Shown: piece after piece, positions 52,971 to 61,146 of the stretch
Position numbering within the stretch: position 1 is the first letter of the stretch
Layout: each line of letters opens with the position of its first letter
Assembly (NCBI GenBank): GCA_016788205.1
Contig: JAEUTA010000009.1
Span: 1 to 64,000, forward strand
Direction: 5' to 3'
DNA from: Flavobacteriales bacterium
Lineage (GTDB): Bacteria > Bacteroidota > Bacteroidia > Flavobacteriales_F > PHOS-HE28
DNA: 64,000 nucleotides
Translations under genes and position numbers: made by a program
The notes under the pieces: model-generated
Told to the model about the DNA's origin: nothing
Databases searched by the model: none
Seen by the model: only the letters and a program-made list of their open reading frames with translations

Positions 52971-53393
52971 TCAACCCTCGAAACCGACGTTCCGGTGGCT
53001 GCCGTCGCAATAGGGCTTGTTGGCCGAGGCGCCGCAGCGGCAGAAGGCCGTGGTCTGCTCGCGCGTTTCGGTGCGGCCATCCGCATGGCGGACCAGGCAC
53101 GTGCCTTTGAACAGCAACGGACCACGGGCCGCGACCTCCACCTCGGTGATCGGATCGACAACGCGTTCCGGCTCATCAACGCCATTCATCCGGTAGGCGA
53201 GCGCTCCGCTCGGGCATTCCTTTACCTGGGCCACGATACGTTCGGTAGCGGTGCCTTCGGGTCGGATCCAGGGCCGTTCACCGGGCTTGAACACCTCACG
53301 CAACCCCGTCCAACACTTGCGACTGTGGATGCAGAGGTCCGGCTTCCAGATAATGGTGACCTCACCGTTGGTGTAGCTGTGTTCCTTGCCCAT
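52971..53393 (-). CDS. Divergent ferredoxin-like (Fer4_19) plus CDGSH iron-sulfur protein
   Basis: 140 residues with two Fe-S parts. The N-terminal half has Cys21, Cys27 and Cys60 (LCIHSRKCW, VKECPSGALAYR), the pattern of the divergent 4Fe-4S mono-cluster domain. The C-terminal half has the CDGSH 2Fe-2S motif CRCGASANKPYCDGSH with ligands Cys118, Cys120, Cys129 and His133. Such fusions are cytoplasmic and are thought to act in redox or cluster transfer, by analogy with mitoNEET-type proteins. It stands alone, 30 nt downstream of the DUF58 gene on the same strand, so it could be read through from that operon. Confidence 0.88.
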   Translation of the reverse strand: MGKEHSYTNGEVTIIWKPDLCIHSRKCWTGLREVFKPGERPWIRPEGTATERIVAQVKECPSGALAYRMNGVDEPERVVDPITEVEVAARGPLLFKGTCLVRHADGRTETREQTTAFCRCGASANKPYCDGSHRNVGFEG

Positions 53394-53423
53394 GCCGCTA
53401 CGAAAGTTAAGCGCTGCGGAAGT

Positions 53424-54758
53424 CTAGAGAACTCCGCGTGCCTTGATCTCCAGGTACCGATTGATCACGTCGACCGTCAGGTCTTGCGGTCGGCAGAGGA
53501 TGGGTTTCATCCCGGCGCGTTCCAGTTCGCGGGCGATCAGCCGCTTCTCATGCACGGAGCGTTCGGTGAGGGTGTGCACGTACAGCTCTTCCGTGTCGGC
53601 CGGACGGCGTTTCAGGTCCTGGTCAAGCTCGGTGTTCAGGAAGAAGACCGGCACCACCAAGTGCTGGCGGCCCAGGCGCTGCAGGTAGGGGAGTTGGCGC
53701 TGCATGGCGTTCACGCTCTCGTAGTTGGTGAAGAGGAGTAGCAGGCTCCGTTGGTGGATCGTACGCCGTACGGCTCCGAAGAGCGCTTCCATATCGGTCT
53801 CGCGATGATCCGTCCCCTGGCCATAGAGCACATGCAGGATGCGCTGCATATGCCCGCGCTGGCGGCTGGCCGCTACCACATCGTGCACCTTGTCGCTGAA
53901 GGTGATCAAGCCGGCCTTGTCCTCCTTGTGCATGGCGATGCTGCTGATCACCAGCGAGGCATTGATCGCGTAGTCCAGGAGGCTCAGCCCGTCGAACGGC
54001 ATTTTCATCACACGCCCGGTATCGATCACGGCGAAGACCTGTTGCGCGCGTTCGTCCTGGTACTGGTTCACCATCATGCGCCCGCGACGGGCCGTGGCTT
54101 TCCAGTTCACGGTACGGCGGTCATCACCCGGTATGTACTCCTTGATGCGTTCGAACTCCGCATGCTGTGCCACGCGACGCACGCGTTTGATGCCGGCCAG
54201 TACCAGCCGATCGCTGATGGCCAGCAACTCGTACTTGCGCAATTGCAGGTAACTTGGGTAAACGGCCACCTCCTTCGCTGCATCAAGGCTGAAACGTCGC
54301 TCCAGGAGACCGATGGTACTGCTTACATACGCCTGGATGGCTCCGTAGCGGTACACGCCGCGTTTCACCGGGCGCACGGCATAGTCGAAGTCGCGATGCG
54401 CCCACGCGGGGAGCATGCCTTGGAAGACCAGGTCCCGCTTCTGGAACTGCACCGGTAGTTCATCCAGGACACGCACCTGCATGGGCATGGCATATCCGCT
54501 CTTCAGCTGGATGGTCACCGGGTTCTGGTCGCCATTGCTCCACCGTTCGTAGGTGCGCCGCGTTGCGGTAAGTCCCGTGCGGCGGCCGAAGAGCAGGAAG
54601 ATATCCGCGATGATGGTGAGCACCCAGGCGAGCAACGCCAGCTTGCCGATGACCAAGGCCGGTGACCAGAACCAGCCGCTGATGAGCACGAGCACGACCG
54701 ACCACCCGGCCAGGAAGGCCCGCCGGGTAAGGAAGATCGTGCGGAAACGAAGCATCAC
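53424..54758 (-). CDS. DUF58 domain protein (MoxR operon)
   Basis: 444 residues. Two membrane helices lie at the N-terminus (FLAGWSVVLVLISGWFWSPA, LLAWVLTIIADIFLLF). A beta-sandwich follows (VRVLDELPVQFQKRDLVF, YAVRPVKRGVYRYGAI). The DUF58 signature is EFERIKEYIPGDDRRTVNWK with TARRG. A von Willebrand A-like part follows with VFAVIDTGRVM in place of a full metal-binding DxSxS. DUF58 proteins accompany MoxR AAA+ ATPases and are thought to be their targets or adaptors. The first ATG, at 54758, overlaps the MoxR stop by 4 nt. Last gene of the SpoIIM-to-DUF58 operon. Confidence 0.9.
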   Translation of the reverse strand: MMLRFRTIFLTRRAFLAGWSVVLVLISGWFWSPALVIGKLALLAWVLTIIADIFLLFGRRTGLTATRRTYERWSNGDQNPVTIQLKSGYAMPMQVRVLDELPVQFQKRDLVFQGMLPAWAHRDFDYAVRPVKRGVYRYGAIQAYVSSTIGLLERRFSLDAAKEVAVYPSYLQLRKYELLAISDRLVLAGIKRVRRVAQHAEFERIKEYIPGDDRRTVNWKATARRGRMMVNQYQDERAQQVFAVIDTGRVMKMPFDGLSLLDYAINASLVISSIAMHKEDKAGLITFSDKVHDVVAASRQRGHMQRILHVLYGQGTDHRETDMEALFGAVRRTIHQRSLLLLFTNYESVNAMQRQLPYLQRLGRQHLVVPVFFLNTELDQDLKRRPADTEELYVHTLTERSVHEKRLIARELERAGMKPILCRPQDLTVDVINRYLEIKARGVL

Positions 54759-55771
54759 CGGGGCACCTCAAGCTGTTTCACCAGCATACCGATGACCTGG
54801 TCCGCATCGAGCCCTTCCATTTCGCGTTCCGGAGTGAGCTGTACGCGATGGCGAAGCACGTGCGGCGCGATGGCCTGCACATCTTCCGGTGTCACGAAAT
54901 CACGACCATTGATGGCGGCGTGCGCTTTGGACCCGGTGAGGATGGCCAGGGATGCGCGCGGTGAGGCACCCAGCATCAGGGCTCCATCGTGGCGCGTGCG
55001 GTCTACGATGCCGGCGATGTAGCGCACCAGTTTCGCGTCGCAGATCACTTGGTGGACGATGTTGCGCGACCGCTCCAATTCCTCCACACTGATCACCGCT
55101 TTTACGGCATCGGCGCTGAGCAGATGCTTTCCTTGTGCGGCCCGGTCGAGGATGGAAACCTCTTCCTCCAGCGTGGGGTAGCCCACGTTCAGCTTGAAGA
55201 AGAATCGGTCCAGCTGCGCTTCGGGCAGGCGGTAGGTGCCTTCCTGCTCAATGGGGTTCTGCGTAGCCACGATCATGAACGGACGGCTCATCGGGTAGGT
55301 GCGACCATCGGTGGTGATCTGCCGTTCTTCCATCACCTCGAACAACGCACTTTGCGTTTTGGCCGGTGCACGGTTGATCTCGTCCACCAGTACGATGTTG
55401 CTGAACACCGGCCCGGGCCTGAACTCGAACGCAGTGGTGCGCGGGTCGAACACGCTGGTGCCGATCAGGTCGCTGGGCATCAGGTCCGGTGTGAATTGGA
55501 TGCGCGAGAAACCGGTGTGTATGCAACGCGCCAGCAGTTTTGCGGTGAGCGTCTTCGCCAGCCCGGGTGCGCCCTCGATCAATACATGCCCATCGCTCAA
55601 TAGCGCTACGAGCAGCAGATCCACCATGCGCTCCTGGCCAACGATCACCTTGCGCACCTCGCCGCGCAAGCGCTCCACGGCATGTTGCAGTTCGGCCAGT
55701 TGCACCGTGGGTTTGTAGCCGCTTTCAGCAGGTGTGCCGCTCGGTGTGTAGGGTGCGTGCTCCTCGTTCAT
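54755..55771 (-). CDS. MoxR-family AAA+ ATPase
   Basis: 338 residues from the ATG at 55771, which overlaps the stop of the upstream DUF4350-like gene; the frame is open to 56635 but only as an antisense-type shadow. Walker A is IEGAPGLAKT, Walker B is IVLVDEINRAPAKTQSAL, sensor 1 is VATQNPIEQEGTYRLPEAQL, and the arginine-rich sensor 2 region is GASPRASLAILTGSKAHA. MoxR ATPases act as chaperone-like remodellers, often with DUF58 and von Willebrand A proteins, in metal insertion or envelope stress. Here the partners are the DUF58 gene downstream and DUF4350/DUF4129 upstream. Confidence 0.94.
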   Translation of the reverse strand: MNEEHAPYTPSGTPAESGYKPTVQLAELQHAVERLRGEVRKVIVGQERMVDLLLVALLSDGHVLIEGAPGLAKTLTAKLLARCIHTGFSRIQFTPDLMPSDLIGTSVFDPRTTAFEFRPGPVFSNIVLVDEINRAPAKTQSALFEVMEERQITTDGRTYPMSRPFMIVATQNPIEQEGTYRLPEAQLDRFFFKLNVGYPTLEEEVSILDRAAQGKHLLSADAVKAVISVEELERSRNIVHQVICDAKLVRYIAGIVDRTRHDGALMLGASPRASLAILTGSKAHAAINGRDFVTPEDVQAIAPHVLRHRVQLTPEREMEGLDADQVIGMLVKQLEVPR

Positions 55772-56958
55772 CGGATCAGTCTTCTCAGTTCGTGAAGTTC
55801 GTTGCTCAGGTCCAGCAGGTCTTTCTCGCTCAGCCGGTCGGCATTCTCGCGACGTGCGATGGCGTTCAAGCGATCGGTCATCTCCTGTTTCCCAAGACCG
55901 GTCTTGGTGGCCAGGTGGTCGATGGTGGTGCTGTCGTAGTTGAAGGTGCGTAGGTAGGCGCGCTGGCGAATGTCCTCCTTGAAGTGCGCTATCATCTTGT
56001 TCGCCAGGTCGGCGTGGTCGCCTTTGTGCCAGTACAAGCGGCCGATGGTGTGCATCAGGTCGCGCGTGGCGTTGCGTGGTGGGAGCACGATGGGGATGGC
56101 CCGTTGCTGGCGCCGAGCATAGATGATCATGTACAGCACCACCAATGTGAGCGACAGGAACCAGGCCCAGCGCAACGGCGTTTGCGAGAGGATGTAGCGC
56201 ATGGGGGTCTGTGCCTCCATCCGCCCCACCTTGTAGGCTTCGTCCCAGATCACGGGTAGCCGTGGCAGCACGCTGAACGCACCGGCCATGAAGGTGGCGT
56301 TGCGGTCCTTCAAAAAGTGGTAGTTGGTCAGCGCCATGGGTGCTGCGCACAGCACGATCCTCCCGTTCCCCCAGGCGCATTCCAACAACACGGGATGCGC
56401 GCTCCCGTCCACCGCCAACGAGCGGGTGCGGGCCGTGTCGTAGCGGGTGAAGAAGGCCCCCGGAAAGCCACGCGCGTAGCGGAACACCCCTTGTGCGATG
56501 CGTGGGTCGCCGGTGAACCGGATGTCCGAGATGGTGTCGAACTCGCTCCAACGCTTGGCGTCCATCTCCAGGTTCAGGCTGTCGGCCAGGGGGCCGCTGA
56601 TGAACTCTGCGGCGATGAAGGCGTTGTCTCCCCACTTCACCAGATCCAGCAAGCGTTCGGTACTGATGATGTCCGGAGCGAAGGAGGAGTTGATGAAGAC
56701 ATGGTTCACGGGGGCATCCAGCACATCTTCAACATGGCGTTCCCGACCGGTGCTGTAAAGCGGGTCACTTACGGGCCGCACTTCCGGGAAGAGGTCGGGC
56801 AGCCGTTCGTACACGAGCTCCGCACCGAAGGGCTTGCGGTGGAAACGGGAATAGGAGGGGCTCCAGTCCGTGGGTTTGGGCACCATGGCTTCCAGCACGG
56901 AAAGCACCAGGATCAGCAGGCCCAAGCCCCAGAGCACACGTTTCTCGAAGCGCGTCAT
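55768..56958 (-). CDS. DUF4350-type membrane protein
   Basis: 396 residues. One N-terminal membrane helix (VLWGLGLLILVLSVLEAMV), a large extracytoplasmic domain with GAELVYERLPDLFPEVRPVS and LLDLVKWGDNAFIAAEFISG, then a second helix near 268-286 (WFLSLTLVVLYMIIYARR) and a cytoplasmic helical tail. Strand-rich GNGRIVLCAAPMALTNYHFL fits a glutamine-amidotransferase-like fold reported for DUF4350. It overlaps its neighbours by 4 nt on both sides (55768-55771 and 56955-56958), which places it firmly in the MoxR operon. Function unknown. Confidence 0.85.
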   Translation of the reverse strand: MTRFEKRVLWGLGLLILVLSVLEAMVPKPTDWSPSYSRFHRKPFGAELVYERLPDLFPEVRPVSDPLYSTGRERHVEDVLDAPVNHVFINSSFAPDIISTERLLDLVKWGDNAFIAAEFISGPLADSLNLEMDAKRWSEFDTISDIRFTGDPRIAQGVFRYARGFPGAFFTRYDTARTRSLAVDGSAHPVLLECAWGNGRIVLCAAPMALTNYHFLKDRNATFMAGAFSVLPRLPVIWDEAYKVGRMEAQTPMRYILSQTPLRWAWFLSLTLVVLYMIIYARRQQRAIPIVLPPRNATRDLMHTIGRLYWHKGDHADLANKMIAHFKEDIRQRAYLRTFNYDSTTIDHLATKTGLGKQEMTDRLNAIARRENADRLSEKDLLDLSNELHELRRLIR

Positions 56959-57653
56959 GCCACGGCAACGGTCTCGAATTCAACGAAGGGGCGACGCAGC
57001 TCGGCGTACTGTTCAGCGTACACTTCACCATGACCATACCAGACCCATTGGAATACCAGGGCCACCTGCGTGAAGCGGGCGCGTAAGGCGCTGTCCTTGA
57101 TCTGTGCCATGTAGTCGCGGTCCGTATGGTCCGGGCTCCAGCGCAGCACCCCCTGGTCCACCAGCTTCCGCAGCACCAGCAGGTAGTGCAGCCGTATCGC
57201 ACGCCGTAGGTCGCCTTTGCCTTCCGCCTCGGCGATCAACGCGGCAAGGTCCATCTCCCGGATGTCCTCGTCCACGGTCACCACCTCGGCCGCAGAACGC
57301 GGAGCACCATGGAACACGCGCCGAAGTCCGCCACGGCTCAGCATCACCACGGCGAAAATGAGCAGCGCAGCGATGATGAGATAGAGCACGTTCTCGCCGA
57401 TGAACGTACCGGCCGCTTTTCCCAACAGGTTGCGCAGGAATTCGGCAAGCCACTCCTTGAAACGTTCCCAAGGTGTCGGTAAGCGTCGCAGGTCCCGGTC
57501 GTAGTCCAGTGCAGGGTCGGCCTTCAGCTGGTCGATGGCGGCTTGGTCGAAGTCCCGTAGGACAACGGTCTCGTTCGGTGGAACAGGACCCTCCTGTTGG
57601 GCATGCGCGAAGTGCACGACCAGCAGCAACAGGATGGACCACCACCAACGCAT
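56955..57653 (-). CDS. DUF4129-type membrane protein
   Basis: 232 residues with a signal peptide (WSILLLLVVHFAHAQ). The periplasmic part shows VVLRDFDQAAIDQLKADPAL and YDRDLRRLPTPWERF. A membrane helix (ENVLYLIIAALLIFAVVML) is followed by the cytoplasmic DUF4129 domain, with LHYLLVLRKLVDQGVLRWSP and FQWVWYGHGEVYAEQY. Its start is 3 nt after the preceding gene stop, and its stop overlaps the DUF4350-type start. In many Bacteroidota, DUF4129, DUF4350, MoxR and DUF58 occur together; this cluster is of that type. Specific function unknown. Confidence 0.87.
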   Translation of the reverse strand: MRWWWSILLLLVVHFAHAQQEGPVPPNETVVLRDFDQAAIDQLKADPALDYDRDLRRLPTPWERFKEWLAEFLRNLLGKAAGTFIGENVLYLIIAALLIFAVVMLSRGGLRRVFHGAPRSAAEVVTVDEDIREMDLAALIAEAEGKGDLRRAIRLHYLLVLRKLVDQGVLRWSPDHTDRDYMAQIKDSALRARFTQVALVFQWVWYGHGEVYAEQYAELRRPFVEFETVAVA

Positions 57654-57656
57654 CGT

Positions 57657-58550
57657 TCAGGCCTGGTCGAAGCCTTCCATGCGTTGGCGCAGCCCCACAC
57701 CTTCCTTCTCTTCCACCAAGGTGAAGTACTTCAACGCGAGCGCCACCCCGACGATGGGGTAGGTCAGCATGGAGAGCGCCATCTGCAAGGCGGTGGTGAA
57801 TGCCGTGTAGATGGCCATCCAAGCCGGTAGCTCTGGCTGCGCGCCGCTTTGGATGGCCCCGAACGTGCTGTTGAAGCTCACGACCATGGAAACGATGGAG
57901 AACGGAGCCATCAGGATCCCCGTGATGAAGGTTTGGATGATGCCGATGACCAGGATCAGCCCGAGCGTTTCCCAGAAACGGTCACGCACCAGGTTGTTGC
58001 TCCGTCCCATGGAACCGGTCGCCCCGGTGCGCTCCATGGCGTGCGCCACCATGGCCAATCCCAAAACGGTCATCACATAGAAGCCGGGAAGGATGCACAG
58101 TACCAATCCCACAGCCATCAACAAGGTGCTGAGGAAACCGATGCCGAGGTAGCTGCCGAGCTGGCCCACCACGCGCTTCCACAGGTCACCCGGTGTCATG
58201 CCGTGGTGTTCACCCAAGTGGTAGGCCCGGATGTACTCGTAGGTCACCGCCACCATCAGCAGGAAGGCGGCCAGCATCAACAGATAGCCAAGCGCCAAGG
58301 GGAGAAGCTGGTTCATCATGCCGGTGAACATCCACATCGGGTCGGTGGTCGACCCGCCGAAACTCATCGATTGGATGTCGCCAACGGTCTTGCCCACGAA
58401 GAAGCCGGCGATGATGGCCGGCGGGAGACAGATCACCGCGAGGGCACGGAAAAGCGGGCGCCATTCTTGGCGCAGGAACACGAACGTGGTGCTGATGATC
58501 TGCCCGAAGTCACGGACCTGGCTCAACTGCACGGGGGCGGCGTTCTGCAT
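57657..58550 (-). CDS. Multi-pass membrane protein of the MoxR operon
   Basis: 297 residues. A soluble N-terminus (VQLSQVRDFGQIISTTFVFL) precedes about six membrane helices, among them LFRALAVICLPPAIIAGFFV, LALGYLLMLAAFLLMVAV, LLMAVGLVLCILPGFYVMTV and LILVIGIIQTFITGILM. The pattern resembles the DUF975/glycerophosphoryl-diester-type membrane domain families, but I cannot name it firmly. Its first 41 nt overlap the end of the SpoIIM gene, which is unusually long for this operon where other junctions overlap by 4 nt; an internal start was not evident. Likely an envelope component of the cluster. Confidence 0.8.
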   Translation of the reverse strand: MQNAAPVQLSQVRDFGQIISTTFVFLRQEWRPLFRALAVICLPPAIIAGFFVGKTVGDIQSMSFGGSTTDPMWMFTGMMNQLLPLALGYLLMLAAFLLMVAVTYEYIRAYHLGEHHGMTPGDLWKRVVGQLGSYLGIGFLSTLLMAVGLVLCILPGFYVMTVLGLAMVAHAMERTGATGSMGRSNNLVRDRFWETLGLILVIGIIQTFITGILMAPFSIVSMVVSFNSTFGAIQSGAQPELPAWMAIYTAFTTALQMALSMLTYPIVGVALALKYFTLVEEKEGVGLRQRMEGFDQA

Positions 58551-59487
58551 GGTAGGGAAGGATGATGAAGTAGAGGACGATGAAAAGGAAGGAGCACACG
58601 ATGATCGCCAATGAAACGTACCAAGGAATGGTCAAGGCGTGGCGCGTTACGAACGATTCCAGGAAACCGGCTACGATGAATACCGGCACCAGGCCGATGA
58701 CCACCTTCAGACCCGTGCGGGCACCGTTCCTGAAGCTCTCGATGCGTGTGTACGTTCCGGGGAACAGCATGCCGTTGCCCAACGCGAAACCAGCGGCGCC
58801 GGCGATGATGATGGCGCTGATCTCCAACGTGCCATGCACCCAGATGGTGAGCAGGCTTTCGCGCAGCACTCCCTGTTGGTGGAAGAAGTATTGGAAGGCC
58901 CCTACCATGATGCCGTTGTACAGGAGCAGCAGACCGGTGCCGAACGAGGCGAAGAGGCCCGCTGCGAAACACAGCAGCGCCACGCGCACGTTGTTGATCG
59001 TGATCCCCAGGAACATCAGGCTCTCGTCATGGCCCCCGTACACCGCCATGGGCTCGCCTTTGCGAATGTTCTCCAACGTCATGTCCACATAACCGTCGCC
59101 CAGGATCAGGCGGACGAAGCTCTCGTCATGCGCCGCGCTAAGGGCGCCCATGAGCATGGCCGCACCGAATACAACGAAGGCCAGGAGGAACTGCTTACGT
59201 GTGGCGGCCATCGCCAACGGAACCTCATCACGCCAGAAGGTCAGGAAACGGCCGCGTGGTGTGCGCTGGTTCCGGTAGATGTGCTGGTGCAGCCGGGAAG
59301 CCAGCCCGTTCAGGTAGGTGGGTATGTTGCTTTTCGGGTAGAACGTGCGGGCGTAGGAGAGGTCGTCGTTCAACTCGATGTACAAGCTGCTGGCCTCATC
59401 ACCGCTCAGGCCGTCCAAGCCTTGCAGTACATGCTCCAACCGCTGCCATTTGGCTTGGTTGCGTTGGATGAAGGCGGCTTCGCGCAT
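58510..59487 (-). CDS. SpoIIM-like integral membrane protein
   Basis: 325 residues. The cytoplasmic N-terminus (AAFIQRNQAKWQRLEHVLQG, SYARTFYPKSNIPTYLNGLA) is followed by several membrane helices and the family motifs FLGITINNVRVALLCFAAGL, GLLLLYNGIMVGAF, IWVHGTLEISAIIIAGAAGF. In sporulating Firmicutes SpoIIM takes part in engulfment. In Bacteroidota it is a general membrane protein tied to this MoxR operon. It is the first gene of the operon. The -7 element TAAGTTTG ends 7 nt before the ATG, suggesting a leaderless transcript. Confidence 0.9.
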   Translation of the reverse strand: MREAAFIQRNQAKWQRLEHVLQGLDGLSGDEASSLYIELNDDLSYARTFYPKSNIPTYLNGLASRLHQHIYRNQRTPRGRFLTFWRDEVPLAMAATRKQFLLAFVVFGAAMLMGALSAAHDESFVRLILGDGYVDMTLENIRKGEPMAVYGGHDESLMFLGITINNVRVALLCFAAGLFASFGTGLLLLYNGIMVGAFQYFFHQQGVLRESLLTIWVHGTLEISAIIIAGAAGFALGNGMLFPGTYTRIESFRNGARTGLKVVIGLVPVFIVAGFLESFVTRHALTIPWYVSLAIIVCSFLFIVLYFIILPYHAERRPRAVEPGP

Positions 59488-59494
59488 GTTCGGT

Positions 59495-59502
59495 CAAACT
59501 TA
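59495..59502 (-). promoter_or_regulatory. Putative -7 element of the SpoIIM-MoxR operon
   Basis: On the minus strand TAAGTTTG matches TAnnTTTG exactly. Only 7 nt separate it from the ATG at 59487, so transcription should begin at or close to the start codon. Confidence 0.55.
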
Positions 59503-59570
59503 ACGAGACGCCCCGTAACACCTTGTGGCTTTTCGCGCTCGTTCTTTCCGCCGATCGTATTTTTCCACCC

Positions 59571-60308
59571 ATGCAGACGATCGGCATAGAGACCGCCCAG
59601 AACGTGATGGTACAGCATGAGGTGGCCAGCGTGGGCGATCGCATCGTGGCGGCCCTCCTTGATAATCTCGTGCTGCTCGCCTGGATGTTCCTCTTGTTCA
59701 TCAGCGGGGTGTTCACCGCCGGCCTTGGTGGCGATGGGGTCGCGGTAGCCATACTCATCGTGTTGGCGTTGCTGCCGTACATGTTCTACGACCTCGTGTG
59801 CGAGATCGCCATGGACGGCCAGAGCATCGGCAAGCGTGCGCGCAAGATCCGTGTGGTACGCATGGATGGTGGGCAGCCGCGCATCGGCCAGTACCTGCTC
59901 CGCTGGATCCTGCGCCCCATCGATTCCTTCTACTACCTCGGCCTCGTGGTCATCCTCATCAACGGCAAAGGCCAACGCCTTGGCGACCTTGCTGCGGGCA
60001 CCTGCGTGGTGTCCTTGAAGCAGCGGCTAAAGCTGCAGGATACGTTGATGACCACCGTGTCCGTGGACCATCAGGTGCGCTATCCGGAAGCCATCCGGCT
60101 TAGCGATGCACAGGCCGCGTTGATCAAGGAACTGCTCAACAACACCAAGGTGGGCAACCGCGCAGAGCTCATGCGCCAGATGGCCGAACGGGTAAGCCAG
60201 GTCATTGGCAATGCCGATATCGGGCCTTCCCCTCAACAGTTCCTGCGCTACGTTCTACAGGACTATGTGCACCTCACCGGACAGGCCGGTCGTGCTACCA
60301 GCCGGTAA
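59571..60308 (+). CDS. RDD-family membrane protein
   Basis: 245 residues from the ATG at 59571; the frame to 59523 adds residues inside the divergent promoter region. The RDD domain starts HEVASVGDRIVAALLDNLVL and has two or three membrane helices, then SIGKRARKIRVVRMDGGQP with RWILRPIDSFYYLGLVVIL and GQRLGDLAAGTCVV. A cytoplasmic helical tail of about 90 residues follows. RDD proteins are of uncertain role; some act in Na+ or Li+/H+ exchange. In Bacteroidota the gene is often divergent from spoIIM, as here, so it probably belongs to the MoxR system functionally. It overlaps the next, convergent gene by 14 nt. Confidence 0.9.
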   Translation: MQTIGIETAQNVMVQHEVASVGDRIVAALLDNLVLLAWMFLLFISGVFTAGLGGDGVAVAILIVLALLPYMFYDLVCEIAMDGQSIGKRARKIRVVRMDGGQPRIGQYLLRWILRPIDSFYYLGLVVILINGKGQRLGDLAAGTCVVSLKQRLKLQDTLMTTVSVDHQVRYPEAIRLSDAQAALIKELLNNTKVGNRAELMRQMAERVSQVIGNADIGPSPQQFLRYVLQDYVHLTGQAGRATSR

Positions 60309-61050
60309 CCAGCAGCCTGCGCGCCGCTGCGATGCCGCAGTGTTGGTACGTATCGTACGCTGCCGCTGCCCGCTCCCTGATGCGCGCATCGCTCTCGTGC
60401 GCCACCCACCCGTTCAGCGCGGCCTTCAACGTGTACGCCTCGGGTGCCATCAGGCCCGTTGTCCACACCAATGGCGAAGCGCCCGTGGCCTTCACGTGCG
60501 GGGCGTAGTAGCGTTTGCTGATGCAGGCGAGGATGATCGTCCGCCGAGCCGCATGGTCCTGGGCAGGGAACGTGTTCTCCAGGGCGAAGTCCATCAGGCC
60601 ATCATGCCCCACGTAGCCGACCAGTTGTGCAGCTCCACCCGCATCGATCACCGTTCCGTTCACCGTGATCCGCTCAGGTGCTGCACCGCTGGCATACCGC
60701 AACAGGTCTTCCGTGGCCTCACGTATGTTGCGCCCGTCGTAGGCATCGGCCACCAGGTACACCGCACTGTCCTTGTGTTTCCAGATCACCCGGTCCAGGA
60801 TGTGCGCAGCTGTTGGCTTCGCTGAGGGAACTTGGATCCATTCCGCGGACCGGTTGAAGTGCGTCTTCACGCCATAGCCACAGCCCCAGTACAGGTTCGT
60901 GGCGGGCTGCTGGCCATTGCCGATGCCCGCGGGCACTTTCACGATGCCCTGGTACTGGTTGTCGCATAAAGCCACCACCACATGGGCCACACGGGTTCGA
61001 GCGGTGAGCGACGTGGTCGCCAGCAAGAAGAACGGAAGCAGGTGCCGCAT
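60295..61050 (-). CDS. Secreted protein with possible caspase-like His/Cys motifs
   Basis: 251 residues from the ATG at 61050, which gives a signal peptide (HLLPFFLLATTSLTA). The alternative start at 61092 lies in the lolA terminator. The pattern is of a Rossmann-like alpha/beta fold: VAHVVVALCDNQYQG, SAVYLVADAYDGRNI, QLVGYVGHDGLMDF with His149, and RTIILACISKRYYAP with Cys176. The order of a strand ending in xGHxG and a later strand ending in ACxS is like clan CD peptidases (caspase, gingipain, legumain), but sequence alone does not prove it. It may equally be an inactive or unrelated fold. It overlaps the RDD gene by 14 nt, tail to tail. Confidence 0.7.
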   Translation of the reverse strand: MRHLLPFFLLATTSLTARTRVAHVVVALCDNQYQGIVKVPAGIGNGQQPATNLYWGCGYGVKTHFNRSAEWIQVPSAKPTAAHILDRVIWKHKDSAVYLVADAYDGRNIREATEDLLRYASGAAPERITVNGTVIDAGGAAQLVGYVGHDGLMDFALENTFPAQDHAARRTIILACISKRYYAPHVKATGASPLVWTTGLMAPEAYTLKAALNGWVAHESDARIRERAAAAYDTYQHCGIAAARRLLVTGW

Positions 61051-61090
61051 GGTACGTGGAATGCGCAGGAGGCGATGCCGTAACACGCAC

Positions 61091-61119
61091 AAAGAAGAAA
61101 GCCACCCTTTCGGATGGCT
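61091..61119 (-). terminator. Intrinsic terminator after lolA
   Basis: On the minus strand AGCCATCC-GAAA-GGGTGGCT forms an 8-bp stem (one G-U pair) with a GNRA tetraloop, followed by TTCTTCTTT. It begins 28 nt past the lolA stop. Confidence 0.75.
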
Positions 61120-61146
61120 TCCCGCAGTTCGGTCCGCAAGACCGCA

